Shown here: positions 54,199 through 63,641 of the stretch, one piece after another
How positions within the stretch are numbered: the first letter of the stretch is position 1
Layout: each line of letters begins with the position of its first letter
NCBI GenBank assembly: GCA_022564545.1
Contig: JADFLG010000003.1
Location: 1-64,000 of the forward strand
Length of the DNA stretch: 64,000 nucleotides
Source: Chloroflexota bacterium
GTDB taxonomy: Bacteria; Chloroflexota; Dehalococcoidia; Lucifugimonadales; Lucifugimonadaceae
Direction: 5' to 3'
Position numbers and translations under genes: made by a program
The notes under the pieces: generated by a model
The model's database searches: none
What the model was told of the DNA's origin: nothing
Seen by the model: the letters and a program-made list of their open reading frames with translations, nothing else

Positions 54199-55344
54199 AT
54201 GAAGATCGCCGATGTCAGGACCGTGGTTGTCGGAAATCCGTGGAAGAACTGGATTTTCATAGTTATCGAAACCGACGAAGGACTGATTGGCGTTGGCGAA
54301 GCGACCGGTGGATCGGAGACTCAGCCGCGGGTGGCCGCAATCGAAGAGATAAAGCACCTGGTTATCGGCATGGACCCCCGGAACGTCCACGAGATATTCC
54401 ACAAGCTCTACCTGACGGCCTTCATCAGGGTAACTCCGGCCATCGCGGGAATCGAGATGGCGTGCTGGGACATTCTCGGAAAGTCGCTCGGCGTGCCGGT
54501 ACACCGGCTGCTGGGCGGTAAAGTGCGCGACAACGTCCGGGTATACGCCAACGGCTGGTACTCGGGCGACCGCACGCCGGAGGGTTTCGCTGAAAAAGCG
54601 TCGGAGGTCGTTGCGAAGGGCTACACGGCACTCAAGTTCGACCCGTTTGGCGATGCGCACATGCAGTTGTCACGCCGGGATACAAGAGAGGCGAAGGCCC
54701 TGGTTGGCGCGGTTCGGGACGCAGTCGGTGAAGACGTGGACATACTGATCGAGGCGCACGACAGGTTCAGTACGTACGCGGCGATCGAAATTGGCAACTG
54801 GCTGAAGGACTACGAAGTGACGTGGTTCGAGACGCCGGTGCTTTCGACCGATGTCAGTGCACTCGTTGAAGTAGCCCGCCGTGTGCCGGTGCGGGTGATC
54901 GCCGGTGAGCGTATGCATGCGATTCACGAGTTCGGCGAGTTTCTTTCGCACAACGTCACGGACGTGATCAACCCGGAGCCGCTTGGGGTGGGCGGGATCT
55001 GGCGGTCGCTGCAGATAGCCGGTATTGCCGAGGCGCACCATGCCGAAATCGCCCTCCACAACGCCGAGAGCCCGTTCAAGACAATGGTGGCCCTGCACAT
55101 CGACGCGGTAACTCCAAACGTGTTCATTCAGGAGTGTTTTGACGACTTTTTAGAGCCGTGGGTGTCCGATGTGCTTACGGGATTCCTGCGGGTGAAGGAC
55201 GGCCACCTCGAAATGCCGGACGCGCCGGGGATCGGGGTCGAGCTGAACGAAGAGGAAGCGAAGAAACACCCTTACGGCAAGAGCAACTTCCTGCGCATGT
55301 TCACACCCGGCTGGGAGAAGCGCGACACGGCCAGACAGGAGTAG
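54199..55344 (+). CDS. Mandelate racemase/muconate lactonizing enzyme family protein (enolase superfamily)
   Basis: 381 aa. Capping-domain end 'AGIEMACWDILGKSLGVPVH'; barrel base 'GYTALKFDPFG' (Lys, strand 2), metal ligands in 'DILIEAHDRFS', 'WFETPVLS' and 'VIAGERMHA', and 'DVINPEPLGVGGIWRSLQIA' with 'EIALHNAESPF' (His, strand 7). Resembles galactonate/sugar-acid dehydratases. Not closely related to the ManD-like enzyme at 13598. A P-loop kinase gene starts 6 bp after its stop. Confidence 0.88.
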   Translation: MKIADVRTVVVGNPWKNWIFIVIETDEGLIGVGEATGGSETQPRVAAIEEIKHLVIGMDPRNVHEIFHKLYLTAFIRVTPAIAGIEMACWDILGKSLGVPVHRLLGGKVRDNVRVYANGWYSGDRTPEGFAEKASEVVAKGYTALKFDPFGDAHMQLSRRDTREAKALVGAVRDAVGEDVDILIEAHDRFSTYAAIEIGNWLKDYEVTWFETPVLSTDVSALVEVARRVPVRVIAGERMHAIHEFGEFLSHNVTDVINPEPLGVGGIWRSLQIAGIAEAHHAEIALHNAESPFKTMVALHIDAVTPNVFIQECFDDFLEPWVSDVLTGFLRVKDGHLEMPDAPGIGVELNEEEAKKHPYGKSNFLRMFTPGWEKRDTARQE

Positions 55345-55350
55345 ACGAGT

Positions 55351-55911
55351 TTGCCAGGCCACATCCTGCTAATTACAGGCCCTGCCGGCGCGGGCAAGAC
55401 GACGGTCGCCGATGCCTGGGCGAGGACGAGAGTTGACCGGCGCGCTCATGTGTCGCTCGATTCGTTTCGGTTGCTGGTCAAGTCTGGATATCACGATCCT
55501 CGGCTCGGCTGGAACGACGAAGCGCAGAGGCAGCTTAATATTGCGAGATCAAATGTCGCATCTGTGGCCGCCCGGTTTACCGAGTCCGGAATAAGCTGCG
55601 TGATCGACGATGCGGTATTTCCGAACTGGGAGCCGGTGGGTCTTGACCGGTGGAAACGGGCCCTCGGGCCCATCGACATCGACCTGGTCGCAATCATTCC
55701 CCAATGGAGTGTCATTTGCGATCGGAACACCGCCAGAGACGAGGCCGATCGGATTCCGCAGGAGATGCTTCGGAAGATTTACGACGATATGGCCGGATGG
55801 AGAGACCGACCGGGCGTTCCGGTGATAGACAACTCAAATCTCAGCGTTGCCGAGACCGTTGCTGAGATCGCACGCCTGTTTCCCTCACAGTGTGAACGAC
55901 CCACCCCCTAA
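55351..55911 (+). CDS. P-loop kinase-like protein (chloramphenicol phosphotransferase-like fold)
   Basis: 186 aa, TTG start with AGGAG 8 nt upstream. Walker A 'LLITGPAGAGKTTVADAWAR' (~residues 5-24), then 'VSLDSFRLLVKSGYHDPRLG' and 'GISCVIDDAVFPNWEPV' (acidic strand). This layout fits small-molecule kinases of the AAA_33/Cpt type. The substrate is unknown; coupling to the sugar-acid dehydratase suggests a related metabolite. Confidence 0.75.
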   Translation: MPGHILLITGPAGAGKTTVADAWARTRVDRRAHVSLDSFRLLVKSGYHDPRLGWNDEAQRQLNIARSNVASVAARFTESGISCVIDDAVFPNWEPVGLDRWKRALGPIDIDLVAIIPQWSVICDRNTARDEADRIPQEMLRKIYDDMAGWRDRPGVPVIDNSNLSVAETVAEIARLFPSQCERPTP

Positions 55912-55941
55912 ACCCCCTCCCTGGCAGGGAGTCGGAATTTT
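55910..55941. repeat. Intergenic hairpin repeat, copy 2
   Basis: AAACCCCCTCCCTGGCAGGG continuing AGTCGGAATTTT; stem CTCCCTG/CAGGGAG. Same family as 34423-34453. Located between convergent kinase and SDR genes. Confidence 0.5.
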
Positions 55942-55956
55942 GCGGCGCCACAAGCC

Positions 55957-56703
55957 CTAGCGCGTGCGTACGCTGCCCTTGACCATGCTGGCATCGTCGC
56001 TGGCCAGGAAGGCGTACACCTTCGATATTTCGTCGGGCGAGACGAGTGCGCCGATCTTCTCTTCCAGGTTGCCCGCGCTGCCACCTGCCTCGTGCATGAT
56101 TTTTACCTGGGTGATCTTCAACGGTGTCGCGACCTCGCCCGGCAACACATCGTTGACACGGATTCCGTGCTCGGAAAGGCGTGCCTCCATTACGAGCGCC
56201 AGACCGTGGACGCCGCCCTTTGACGAACCGTAGGCGAACGACGAACTGCCCCCGAGCACACCGGCTCCCGATGCCGTGAGGATAATTACGCCTGAACCCT
56301 GCTTCTTCATCACCCCGGACACGTATTTTGAGACTGTGAAAGAGCCGCGCAGGTTGATGTCGATAACGGTGTCCCACATATCTTCCGGGAATTCGTCGAG
56401 ATCGACCGCCGCACCCTGCAGCACTCCGGCCACGTGGATCAGCACGTCAATGCCCCCGAGCCAGGTTTCTGCGGCAGCGACCGCACCTGCCACGGCCGCT
56501 TCGTCTCGCACGTCAACATGCCAGTAGCGGGCATCGCCGCCTGCTTCGTTTGCGTCGCTGATAGTCGCCGCGCCGTCCGCATCGTTGACATCGAAGGCTG
56601 CCACTTTGGCGCCGTTGGCGGACACCCGCAGCGTCGTTGACCGGCCGATACCGGTTGCAGCTCCGGTCACTACTATTCGCTTGCCGGTGAGATCGGCGGG
56701 CAT
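55957..56703 (-). CDS. SDR family oxidoreductase
   Basis: 248 aa. 'VVTGAATGIGRSTTLRV' (TGxxxGIG, ~residue 12), Asp after beta-2 ('FDVNDAD', NAD type), 'LIHVAGVLQG' in place of the usual NNAG, 'ILTASGAGVLGGSSSFAYGS' with Ser and Tyr, then Lys in 'SSKGGVHG'. The C-terminus 'ASMVKGSVRTR' is a variant of the normal 'xxGxxxxxDGG' end. Next to the sugar isomerase-like gene in the same direction. Confidence 0.85.
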   Translation of the reverse strand: MPADLTGKRIVVTGAATGIGRSTTLRVSANGAKVAAFDVNDADGAATISDANEAGGDARYWHVDVRDEAAVAGAVAAAETWLGGIDVLIHVAGVLQGAAVDLDEFPEDMWDTVIDINLRGSFTVSKYVSGVMKKQGSGVIILTASGAGVLGGSSSFAYGSSKGGVHGLALVMEARLSEHGIRVNDVLPGEVATPLKITQVKIMHEAGGSAGNLEEKIGALVSPDEISKVYAFLASDDASMVKGSVRTR

Positions 56704-56833
56704 TTGTTAACTCCTGGAATGACCTGATTATGGATGATCTGCCGAATCTGGCGAGGGTCTCAGGCTGGTTTTACATTCAGGCAAGACTCTTTGCGTTGGG
56801 GTGAGCACCGATTTTGCTGGTCAGTGGTGGAGG

Positions 56834-57697
56834 TTAGTCCCATTCAACGCCGACCCGATCGGCAACGCGGCGAATCCCCGCGGCCGCGAGCGGAATCTTA
56901 TCGTCGGGCAGGTGTTCAACAAGCACATGTGCATGCGGGTTCACCTTTTGCAGACCCAGCAGCAGCGCCTCGTTATCGAGCATGCTTTTCGGGTCATCGA
57001 TGATCGATTCCTCGAAGTGTGTAAGAAGCCCTTCGATTACGGTGAAGTCCTTGGCGTGGGCTCCGAGAATCCGGTCGGGAATCAACTCGTAAAACTCGTT
57101 GATCAGCGACGTGGTGTCGTAGGCCGTGTCGAGCGAGTCGATGAAGTTGACCGGGTCCATGTTCAGACCGAGGTTTTTCGATCCGACGGCATCAATCAGG
57201 TCCTTCATCTTTTGCGGTGAAGACACGGGGCACACCGTGCCGCCTTCGACGGCGATCATGATGCCCTCGTTTTCTGCAACCCTGCAGATCTGCTTTGTGC
57301 TGTCGACGAGCCGGTCCCAGACCTCCGGCGAGTGGTTCCGCGGGTGCGGCATCCAGCCGCCCTTCGGGTTGAGGCTGCCGGGACGCAGATATGTGTTTGG
57401 ACTGCCGAGGCGGGCGGTCAGGTTCACCATTCGCTTGACGAACTTGATCTCCTCTTTGCGTTCGGTTTCGTCTTCTGCAATCAGCCTGCCGCCATAGTTG
57501 CCGACGGTTTGCGGCATTTTGAACCCGCGCCCGGCGAACATCGACTTGAGCCTGGCGACGTCCGGGTCCTTCAGCGACAGGGGGTCACTTACGCGAATTT
57601 GGACGGTCTTGAACCCATGTTCGGCAACATTGTCGAGGACGGCCCCATCGATCGATTTCCAGTCACCCGGTACCAGACCCGCAACTCCCAGCAGCAT
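56834..57697 (-). CDS. Sugar phosphate isomerase/epimerase-like TIM-barrel protein (AP endonuclease 2 family)
   Basis: 287 aa. Xylose-isomerase-like barrel: 'LLGVAGLVPGDWKSIDGAVL' start, 'FKTVQIRVSDPLSLKDPDVA', metal/substrate Glu in 'IMIAVEGGTVCPVSS' (~residue 154), 'LGLNMDPVNFI' (Asp), 'ILGAHAKDF' (His/Lys). Typical of IolE/IolI-like enzymes and ketose epimerases. It likely acts with the adjacent SDR in polyol or sugar breakdown; substrate unknown. Confidence 0.82.
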   Translation of the reverse strand: MLLGVAGLVPGDWKSIDGAVLDNVAEHGFKTVQIRVSDPLSLKDPDVARLKSMFAGRGFKMPQTVGNYGGRLIAEDETERKEEIKFVKRMVNLTARLGSPNTYLRPGSLNPKGGWMPHPRNHSPEVWDRLVDSTKQICRVAENEGIMIAVEGGTVCPVSSPQKMKDLIDAVGSKNLGLNMDPVNFIDSLDTAYDTTSLINEFYELIPDRILGAHAKDFTVIEGLLTHFEESIIDDPKSMLDNEALLLGLQKVNPHAHVLVEHLPDDKIPLAAAGIRRVADRVGVEWD

Positions 57698-57886
57698 TTA
57701 AGGACCTTTCCACGAATGTCACACCCCTGCGCCAGATGAACCCACGTCGCTGACATAATCCTACGGTCGTTCCGCATTCCGATGCGTAGTTCGAGAGGCT
57801 AACGGTGACCAAGCTTATCTACAACCGGGCAGAGGCGGGACACATTCTGGTCATCATTTGAGCAACCGGAAATAAAAAGGTTACGA

Positions 57887-58741
57887 ATGACGGATTCGAC
57901 CAACTTGCCCAGGTTCAACGCCACACAGGCCGGGGCTGCGTGGAAAACGACTGTTGAAGCGGAACACGAGCAGTCCGATCGGATTCGCGAGGGAGCAGCC
58001 TCCGATGACTTCTGGCGCCCGATTGCACACCGGTTCGCTCCCCCGAAAAAGGGTGAGGCAGCGCCTGACGACACGTTCGAACGACTTGCCGGGCTGGTTT
58101 CTTCGAGTGGCACGGTTCTCGATGTCGGAGCCGGGGGTGGCCGCCTGGCGATTCCGCTGGCTGAAGTTTGTGCCCGGGTCACGGCGGTCGAGCCGTCGGA
58201 GGGCATGCGAGAACAGCTTATCGCCACCGCCGCGGCATGGGATGTGAGCAACATCAATCTGGTGGCTGGTACATGGGAAGACGCCGAGGTCGCACCTCAC
58301 GACCTCGTGATATGCGCACATGTCGTTTACACGGTCAGAGAGATCGAAAATTTCGTAAGAAAGCTGATCGCACATGCTCGGCAAACCGTGGCGTTGGTCG
58401 TCTTTCAAAGACCGGCCATGTCGTCGTATCTGCCGCTCTGGCCGAAGGTTCACGGTGAAGAGCGGATTCCACTGCCGGCTCTCCCTGAGATCGAGCAATT
58501 GTTGCCGCAAATGGGGATCGAGTACCGAAAGATTCCTCTTCAAGAGCGGGTTTCGCAACCGTTCAAAAGCCGCGCACAGGCGGTTGATGAGTGTCTGGCG
58601 CGATTGTTCATTGCGCCAGGTTCAGATAAATCGGCGAAGCTCTCAGAAGTGCTCGACGACTGCCTGCTCGAAGTCGATGGCGGGTACGGGTTCGAGTGGG
58701 CCGAGCCGCGCAGGCCGTGGATTATCGCATGGGACGTTTAG
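57887..58741 (+). CDS. Class I SAM-dependent methyltransferase
   Basis: 284 aa. SAM motif I 'VLDVGAGGGRLAIPLAEVCA' (~residues 77-96), acidic residue after beta-2 in 'VTAVEPSEGMREQL', 'DLVICAHVVYTVREIENFVR' (motif IV). The N-terminal ~70 residues form a helical cap ('AAWKTTVEAEHEQSDRIREG'). Target unknown. Confidence 0.82.
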   Translation: MTDSTNLPRFNATQAGAAWKTTVEAEHEQSDRIREGAASDDFWRPIAHRFAPPKKGEAAPDDTFERLAGLVSSSGTVLDVGAGGGRLAIPLAEVCARVTAVEPSEGMREQLIATAAAWDVSNINLVAGTWEDAEVAPHDLVICAHVVYTVREIENFVRKLIAHARQTVALVVFQRPAMSSYLPLWPKVHGEERIPLPALPEIEQLLPQMGIEYRKIPLQERVSQPFKSRAQAVDECLARLFIAPGSDKSAKLSEVLDDCLLEVDGGYGFEWAEPRRPWIIAWDV

Positions 58742-58828
58742 GCCGCGTCCGAACGGGCATTCATTGACGCTCGGATAGTACGATAACGCCGCCACCCTTC
58801 TTTGATTCCTTTGATAACGGTGCCATAT

Positions 58829-60256
58829 ATGCCCAAGGGGCCTGAGCGCGAATTCGTCAAGGACCCGGACTCTGAACCACAGGTCCTGGTTTCCGGCGCG
58901 CCCGACGCTGAACAACTCGACGAGATCCAGGAGTCGATTGAAGGGCATTTTGAGGCTGGTGATGAGCAGCAGGCACTGTCCGAGCTCCAGGAGTTGCGCG
59001 ACCCCGACAAGGCGGAGGTGCTGGCCGATCTTGGGCCGGAAAACCGCAGGACACTGCTCGGCAATCTCTCGAACGACGAAATCGCCGACGTACTCGAACA
59101 CATGGACGTAAACGAAGCGGTAGAAGTTTCGGGTTTGATCGATGTTGATCGCATGGCCGGGGTGCTCGAAAGCGTGTCCAGCGATGTGGCCGCCGACGTG
59201 CTGCGCGGAATCGACTGGGCCGATGCCAGCCAGATACTGGTGCGCATGGAAGACCGCTCGGCGGTCGGCAGCCTGCTGTTGCACAAGGACGATGACGCCG
59301 GTGGTCTCATGTCCACCGAGTTCGTCTCGATGCGCCAGTCGTGGTCGACCACGCGAGCAATCAACGTGCTGAGAAATTCCAGGCTTGACCCACGGGACAT
59401 GCGGCAACTGTTCGCGGTGGACGATGACGGCGTGCTTGTCGGAGTGCTCGAACTGCCCGAACTGGTTTTCGCGACGCCGGGCTCGAACGTATCTGACGTT
59501 ATGAATTCCAATGTGGTTTCGGTCAAGGCAGGCACTGACCAGGAGGAAGCCGCCCGGTTGATGCAGCGCTACGAGGTCCGCTCGATACCGGTTGTCGACC
59601 GTAACGGGCGCCTCGAAGGCACGATAGCGATCGAAGATCTGGTCGACGTGGTCGAATCGGAAGCCACGGAAGACATGTTCCGGATGATCGGTGTGCGAGG
59701 CGATGTGCGGAGCATCGAGACGGTCCGGGGGTCGGTGCGAAACCGGCTGCCGTGGCTCATGGTCAACCTCGCTACGGTGCTGGCCACTGGATTCGTGCTC
59801 AGTCTGTTTGCCAGGACGCTGGATTCACTGACGATCCTCGTGGTTTACCTGCCGGTCGTGATGGGGCAGGCCGGAATTGCTGGAACTCAAACGCTCACGA
59901 TCATCGTGCGTTCAATGGCCATTGGCGAGGTCGTTACAGGCGACGTCCGAAAGTTGTTGATACGCGAAGCTTTGCTGGCGATCTCGCAAGGTGTGGTCGT
60001 GGCGATAGTGATCGCGCTTGTGGTGTTCGTGTGGCGTGGGGACGTTTACCTGGCGGGAATCGTTGCCGGGGCGCTGTTCCTGAACCTGTTCGTGGCCGCG
60101 CTGTCGGGTGTGTTGATCCCATTCACGCTCCGGGCCTTGAAGGTTGATCCCGCAGCCTCGTCGGCGGTGTTTCTGACCACGGTAACCGATATCGTGGGAA
60201 TCGCCGCATACATGGGCCTGGCGACGGTGTTTCTGTCGGTGCTCGACAAGGGCTGA
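58829..60256 (+). CDS. mgtE: Magnesium transporter MgtE
   Basis: 475 aa from ATG 58829 (the frame is open to 58802). Order: N domain of right-handed helical repeats (~30-140, 'LLGNLSNDEIADVLEHMDVN'), two CBS domains (~145-270, 'GGLMSTEFVSM', 'ARLMQRYEVRSIPVVDRNGR'), the plug helix, and five membrane helices (~300-475) with 'VMGQAGIAGTQTLTIIVRSM', the MgtE pore signature. The cytosolic domains gate the channel by Mg2+ level in the family. Confidence 0.93.
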   Translation: MPKGPEREFVKDPDSEPQVLVSGAPDAEQLDEIQESIEGHFEAGDEQQALSELQELRDPDKAEVLADLGPENRRTLLGNLSNDEIADVLEHMDVNEAVEVSGLIDVDRMAGVLESVSSDVAADVLRGIDWADASQILVRMEDRSAVGSLLLHKDDDAGGLMSTEFVSMRQSWSTTRAINVLRNSRLDPRDMRQLFAVDDDGVLVGVLELPELVFATPGSNVSDVMNSNVVSVKAGTDQEEAARLMQRYEVRSIPVVDRNGRLEGTIAIEDLVDVVESEATEDMFRMIGVRGDVRSIETVRGSVRNRLPWLMVNLATVLATGFVLSLFARTLDSLTILVVYLPVVMGQAGIAGTQTLTIIVRSMAIGEVVTGDVRKLLIREALLAISQGVVVAIVIALVVFVWRGDVYLAGIVAGALFLNLFVAALSGVLIPFTLRALKVDPAASSAVFLTTVTDIVGIAAYMGLATVFLSVLDKG

Positions 60257-60278
60257 CCGGCACCACAGCCCGAGACGA

Positions 60279-61793
60279 CTATTTATCGTTGGTGCTGGCG
60301 AAAGCAGCGGCCATGTGCCTGCGCTGGATCTTCCCGGTAGCGGTCCGCGGCAGCTCATCTGCGATGTAAACCACGTCCGGCACCTTGAAGTCGGCCATGT
60401 GCTCACTGCAGTGCGCTCGGATCGACTCCTCGTCAGCTTCGCCCTTCAGAACGACTGCCGCATGGACGACTTCGCCATACTTTTCATCGGGAACTGCGAA
60501 ACAAACTGCTTCAGCTACCGCCGGGTGTTTTAGCAGGATGCCGTCGATTTCAAGTGGAGAGATCTTTTCGCCCGCACGGTTAATCAATTCCTTGATGCGA
60601 CCGGTGAGCGTCAGGTAACCGGTTTCGCTGAGGAAGCCCTGATCGCCGGTCCGGAACCAGCCATCGACGAACGACTCGGCGTTGGCCTCGGGATTGTTGC
60701 TGTAGCCGTGCATCACGTTTTCGCCCTTGATCACGATCTCGCCGGTTTCGCCCGCAATTTGCAGATCGCCTCTGGCTTCCATGTCCATGATCGCGATCTG
60801 AACGCCGGTCGCCTTGCCGACGGTCCCGGGGATCCGCTCACCCGGGGGCATCGGGCTTGAGGACATCTGGTGCGACGCCTCGGTCATTCCGTAGGCTTCC
60901 AGCACGGGTGCACCGAACCGATCTTCCAGTTGCTCGAACACGACTGGCGCCAGCGCCGACGAGCAGGACCGGATAAAACGGAACGACTCGCGCGGCGCGT
61001 TGTCGTCATCGGCACGCATTAACAGGACCTGGTGGATAGTCGGGACTGCCGAGTACCAGGTGCCTGAGTTTTCGTGCGTGATGTCCCAGAAGGTAGAAGC
61101 AGAAAATCTTAATGGGATCACGAGTGATCCGCCCGAGTTCAGGGTCGAAAGTGCAGCGCCCATCAGGCCGTGCACGTGGAACAGCGGCATCACGATGATC
61201 GAGGTGTCGTCGGGCGTGAGCTCGTAGTGGTTCTTGATGTTGTTGATCGACGCCATCAGGTTGGCGTGGGTTAGCGGTACGCCCTTGGGCCGGCTGGTCG
61301 TGCCCGAGGTATGAAGGAACAGAGCGACGTCCTGTTCGGACGGGGGCTGGGGGTCTGCAGACACTGTGAGTGTTGAGCCGGCCCTGCTGAGGACGACAGA
61401 GTCGACGTCGAGAGACGCGTCGAGAATCGGGATACCGAGTGTGGCAGCGGCGTCGCGGCCGACGTGGGCTCCGGGAGGCACGATTACCAGTTGCGAATCG
61501 GCGTCTGCCATGAAGAACTTGAACTCATCGACCGTGTAGGCAGAATTCAATGGTGCAGCCACTGCCCCGGCGCGTGCCACGGCCAGAAACATGACCATGA
61601 ATTCGAGCGAGTTAGCCAGGATGATCGACACCGGTCGCCCCGGCGTTACGCCAGCGCCCGCAAGCAGTCCGGCAACACGCTCGATCTCTTCGCCGTACCG
61701 GGCGTAAGAAAGCGTTGGACCACCGGGGATGATGATCGAATCGTCGGTCGGTGAAGAGGGGTGCAGGAGGTTTGCAAGCGTGTTTGTTGACAT
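60279..61793 (-). CDS. AMP-dependent acyl-CoA synthetase/ligase
   Basis: 504 aa from ATG 61793 with AGG upstream (the frame is open to 61904). Adenylate-forming signatures: P-loop 'LFLHTSGTTSRPKGVPLTHA' (~residue 160), 'AYGMTEASHQMSSSPMPPGE' (A5), 'GWFRTGDQGFLSETGYL' (A7) and 'GRIKELINRAGEKISPLEID' (A8), with catalytic Lys in 'LPRTATGKIQRRHM' (A10). Close in type to the oxalyl-CoA synthetase/FadD-like group. Activates a carboxylic acid as CoA thioester; substrate undetermined. Confidence 0.9.
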   Translation of the reverse strand: MSTNTLANLLHPSSPTDDSIIIPGGPTLSYARYGEEIERVAGLLAGAGVTPGRPVSIILANSLEFMVMFLAVARAGAVAAPLNSAYTVDEFKFFMADADSQLVIVPPGAHVGRDAAATLGIPILDASLDVDSVVLSRAGSTLTVSADPQPPSEQDVALFLHTSGTTSRPKGVPLTHANLMASINNIKNHYELTPDDTSIIVMPLFHVHGLMGAALSTLNSGGSLVIPLRFSASTFWDITHENSGTWYSAVPTIHQVLLMRADDDNAPRESFRFIRSCSSALAPVVFEQLEDRFGAPVLEAYGMTEASHQMSSSPMPPGERIPGTVGKATGVQIAIMDMEARGDLQIAGETGEIVIKGENVMHGYSNNPEANAESFVDGWFRTGDQGFLSETGYLTLTGRIKELINRAGEKISPLEIDGILLKHPAVAEAVCFAVPDEKYGEVVHAAVVLKGEADEESIRAHCSEHMADFKVPDVVYIADELPRTATGKIQRRHMAAAFASTNDK

Positions 61794-62085
61794 GGGTACC
61801 TGGATGGTGGATAGAGTGAACCACATTTCGCCCAATTCGGCGTGCGAGATTATGACTGGTGAGCGAGTCCACGAATGTCGGCCGTCAGCAAATGTGGGAC
61901 ACATATCGGGGCTGAAATAAGAGAGCGATCGGCGGGTTTGGGCTCCCTGGGATAGATTCCGGATGTAAGGAAAAAGACCGTGCCCGAAATCGATGCCGCT
62001 GACGGAACCAGGCCTGCCGTTGAGCTGGCCGAAAAGCGCACTGAAATTAGCATTCTATAGTTTGCGAGCTTCGATGTAATGCAAT
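61794..62085. other. Intergenic region flanking the A+T-rich hydrolase
   Basis: 292 bp. It contains the promoter-side region of the acyl-CoA synthetase. Base composition drops from G+C-rich to A+T-rich near 62050, at the edge of the hydrolase gene. No repeat or att-like site recognised. Confidence 0.4.
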
Positions 62086-62865
62086 TTACAGAAAATCGGA
62101 AATTGACTTCCAGGTTTTTTCAAAATCGTAAATATCGTTGTGCCCCGCTCCATCGATAATAATGAATTCTTTATTCGGAATGTTTATATTTTCAAAAAGC
62201 GCCTTTCCGTGCTTGAAAGGTATGACGTTATCCTTTGCGCCGTGAATAATTCTCAAATCTCCTGTGTAATCTCCCAAAAGCGCCAGGTTGTCGTAGTTTT
62301 CTTTTGAAAGTTTTTCCAAAAGAAACATGGGAAATACAGGAAATTTTGTTTTTGCCACATTAACTAAAGAATCAAACGGAGCGATAAAAAGCATTCTATC
62401 TACTGGCATCAGTGTTGCGTGATAGCTTGCTACACCAGAACCGATACTTTCGGCAAACAACAGGGTTTGCGTGTAATTTTTTGTCTTCAAAAAAGAAACA
62501 ATGTTTTCGGCGTCCCTGAATAAAAGTTCGCGCGACGGTTTTTTATCATCTCCTCCATACCCGGCGTATTCCACGAAAAGGTATGAATATTCATTCTCCT
62601 CAAAAACGTTCTTAAGATGCGACCTGTCGCAAGCAGACCCGGCGTTGCCGTTATACACAACTACAATTCTGTTGCCCGTATGTTTGTAATACGCCCTTGT
62701 GCCGTTCGTGTTTATTTTTTCGCTGTCGTCGAATGCGGGGCAATCGTAGAAATTACGTTTGATGAGATTAGGATGATAAATCATACTTCGGTGGAATATG
62801 AGTATGAGCGCACCAACAACCAGATAGACCAAAAGACCAATGTAAAGTATTCGTTTAATGTACAT
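62086..62865 (-). CDS. Membrane-anchored alpha/beta hydrolase, probably horizontally acquired
   Basis: 259 aa. One N-terminal membrane helix ('ILYIGLLVYLVVGALILIF'), then an alpha/beta-hydrolase fold of the ABHD13/Bem46 type: nucleophile elbow 'LLFAESIGSGVASYH' (Ser, with Ala replacing the first Gly of GxSxG), Asp in 'IIHGAKDNVIPF' and His in 'GAGHNDIYDFE'. The gene is markedly A+T-rich (many AAA, TTT, ATT codons) compared with every neighbour. It sits alone between two G+C-rich genes, so recent transfer is likely. Substrate unknown. Confidence 0.8.
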   Translation of the reverse strand: MYIKRILYIGLLVYLVVGALILIFHRSMIYHPNLIKRNFYDCPAFDDSEKINTNGTRAYYKHTGNRIVVVYNGNAGSACDRSHLKNVFEENEYSYLFVEYAGYGGDDKKPSRELLFRDAENIVSFLKTKNYTQTLLFAESIGSGVASYHATLMPVDRMLFIAPFDSLVNVAKTKFPVFPMFLLEKLSKENYDNLALLGDYTGDLRIIHGAKDNVIPFKHGKALFENINIPNKEFIIIDGAGHNDIYDFEKTWKSISDFL

Positions 62866-62906
62866 TCAAGTCGAATTGCCAGATCGAATCAACGGAGCGA
62901 GCAGGC

Positions 62907-63641
62907 TCAGGTTCTTCGCACAGTAGCAGCTGCAGCAACCAGCATTCCAATCGCGAACAACGCGAGCACGCCTATCTCGGGCAAAACGTCGGACAGCGAC
63001 GCACCCCGCAGCATGATGTCTCTCAGTGCCCGGTTTGCGTAGGTCAGCGGCAGCACACCGCTCACGGCCTGGAAGTAGCCGGGAAGCTGTGATGTCGGAA
63101 GTATCACGCCCGACAGGAAAATTTGCGGCGCCAGTATCAGCGGGATGAACTGCACCACCTGGAATTCGTTCTTCGCGAACGTGGAAACGAAAATTCCCAT
63201 ACTGACCGATGTTACGGTGACCATCAGGAGGATCAGGACGATGTCCCAGATCTTCCCGGCGTAGTCAACGTCCACGACGAACAGCGTGTACATCAGGATG
63301 ATGATCGACTGGATAAGGGCGAACAGCAGGAACCCGGCAAGGTATCCGACGAGCAGGTCAGATCGGGTAACGGCGGTCGAGAGCAGCCGTTCGAGAGTGC
63401 CCTGCGACCGCTCTCGCAGGAAGCTGATGGCGGTGAGCACGAATACGAAGAACATTGCCATCGTGGCGATGAGCGCGGGGGCGACCTGGTTCAGAACGGA
63501 TTTCTGGTCCTGGAAACTGAACCCGATAAGCGACATAACGATGATTGGCGCGCCGATTATCATGGCCACCGAGCGGCGGTCGCGCCGGACTTCCCGCACT
63601 ATTCGCCCCGCGATCGCGAATTTCCGATCGAACAACATCAT
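62907..63641 (-). CDS. ABC-2 type transporter permease
   Basis: 244 aa with about six membrane segments. 'FLRERSQGTLERLLSTAVTR' is the characteristic ABC-2 motif after the first two helices; 'GYFQAVSGVLPLTYANRALR' the conserved C-terminal loop. It overlaps the ATPase stop by 4 bp (ATGA). Exports an unknown drug, lipid or polysaccharide. Confidence 0.88.
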   Translation of the reverse strand: MMLFDRKFAIAGRIVREVRRDRRSVAMIIGAPIIVMSLIGFSFQDQKSVLNQVAPALIATMAMFFVFVLTAISFLRERSQGTLERLLSTAVTRSDLLVGYLAGFLLFALIQSIIILMYTLFVVDVDYAGKIWDIVLILLMVTVTSVSMGIFVSTFAKNEFQVVQFIPLILAPQIFLSGVILPTSQLPGYFQAVSGVLPLTYANRALRDIMLRGASLSDVLPEIGVLALFAIGMLVAAAATVRRT

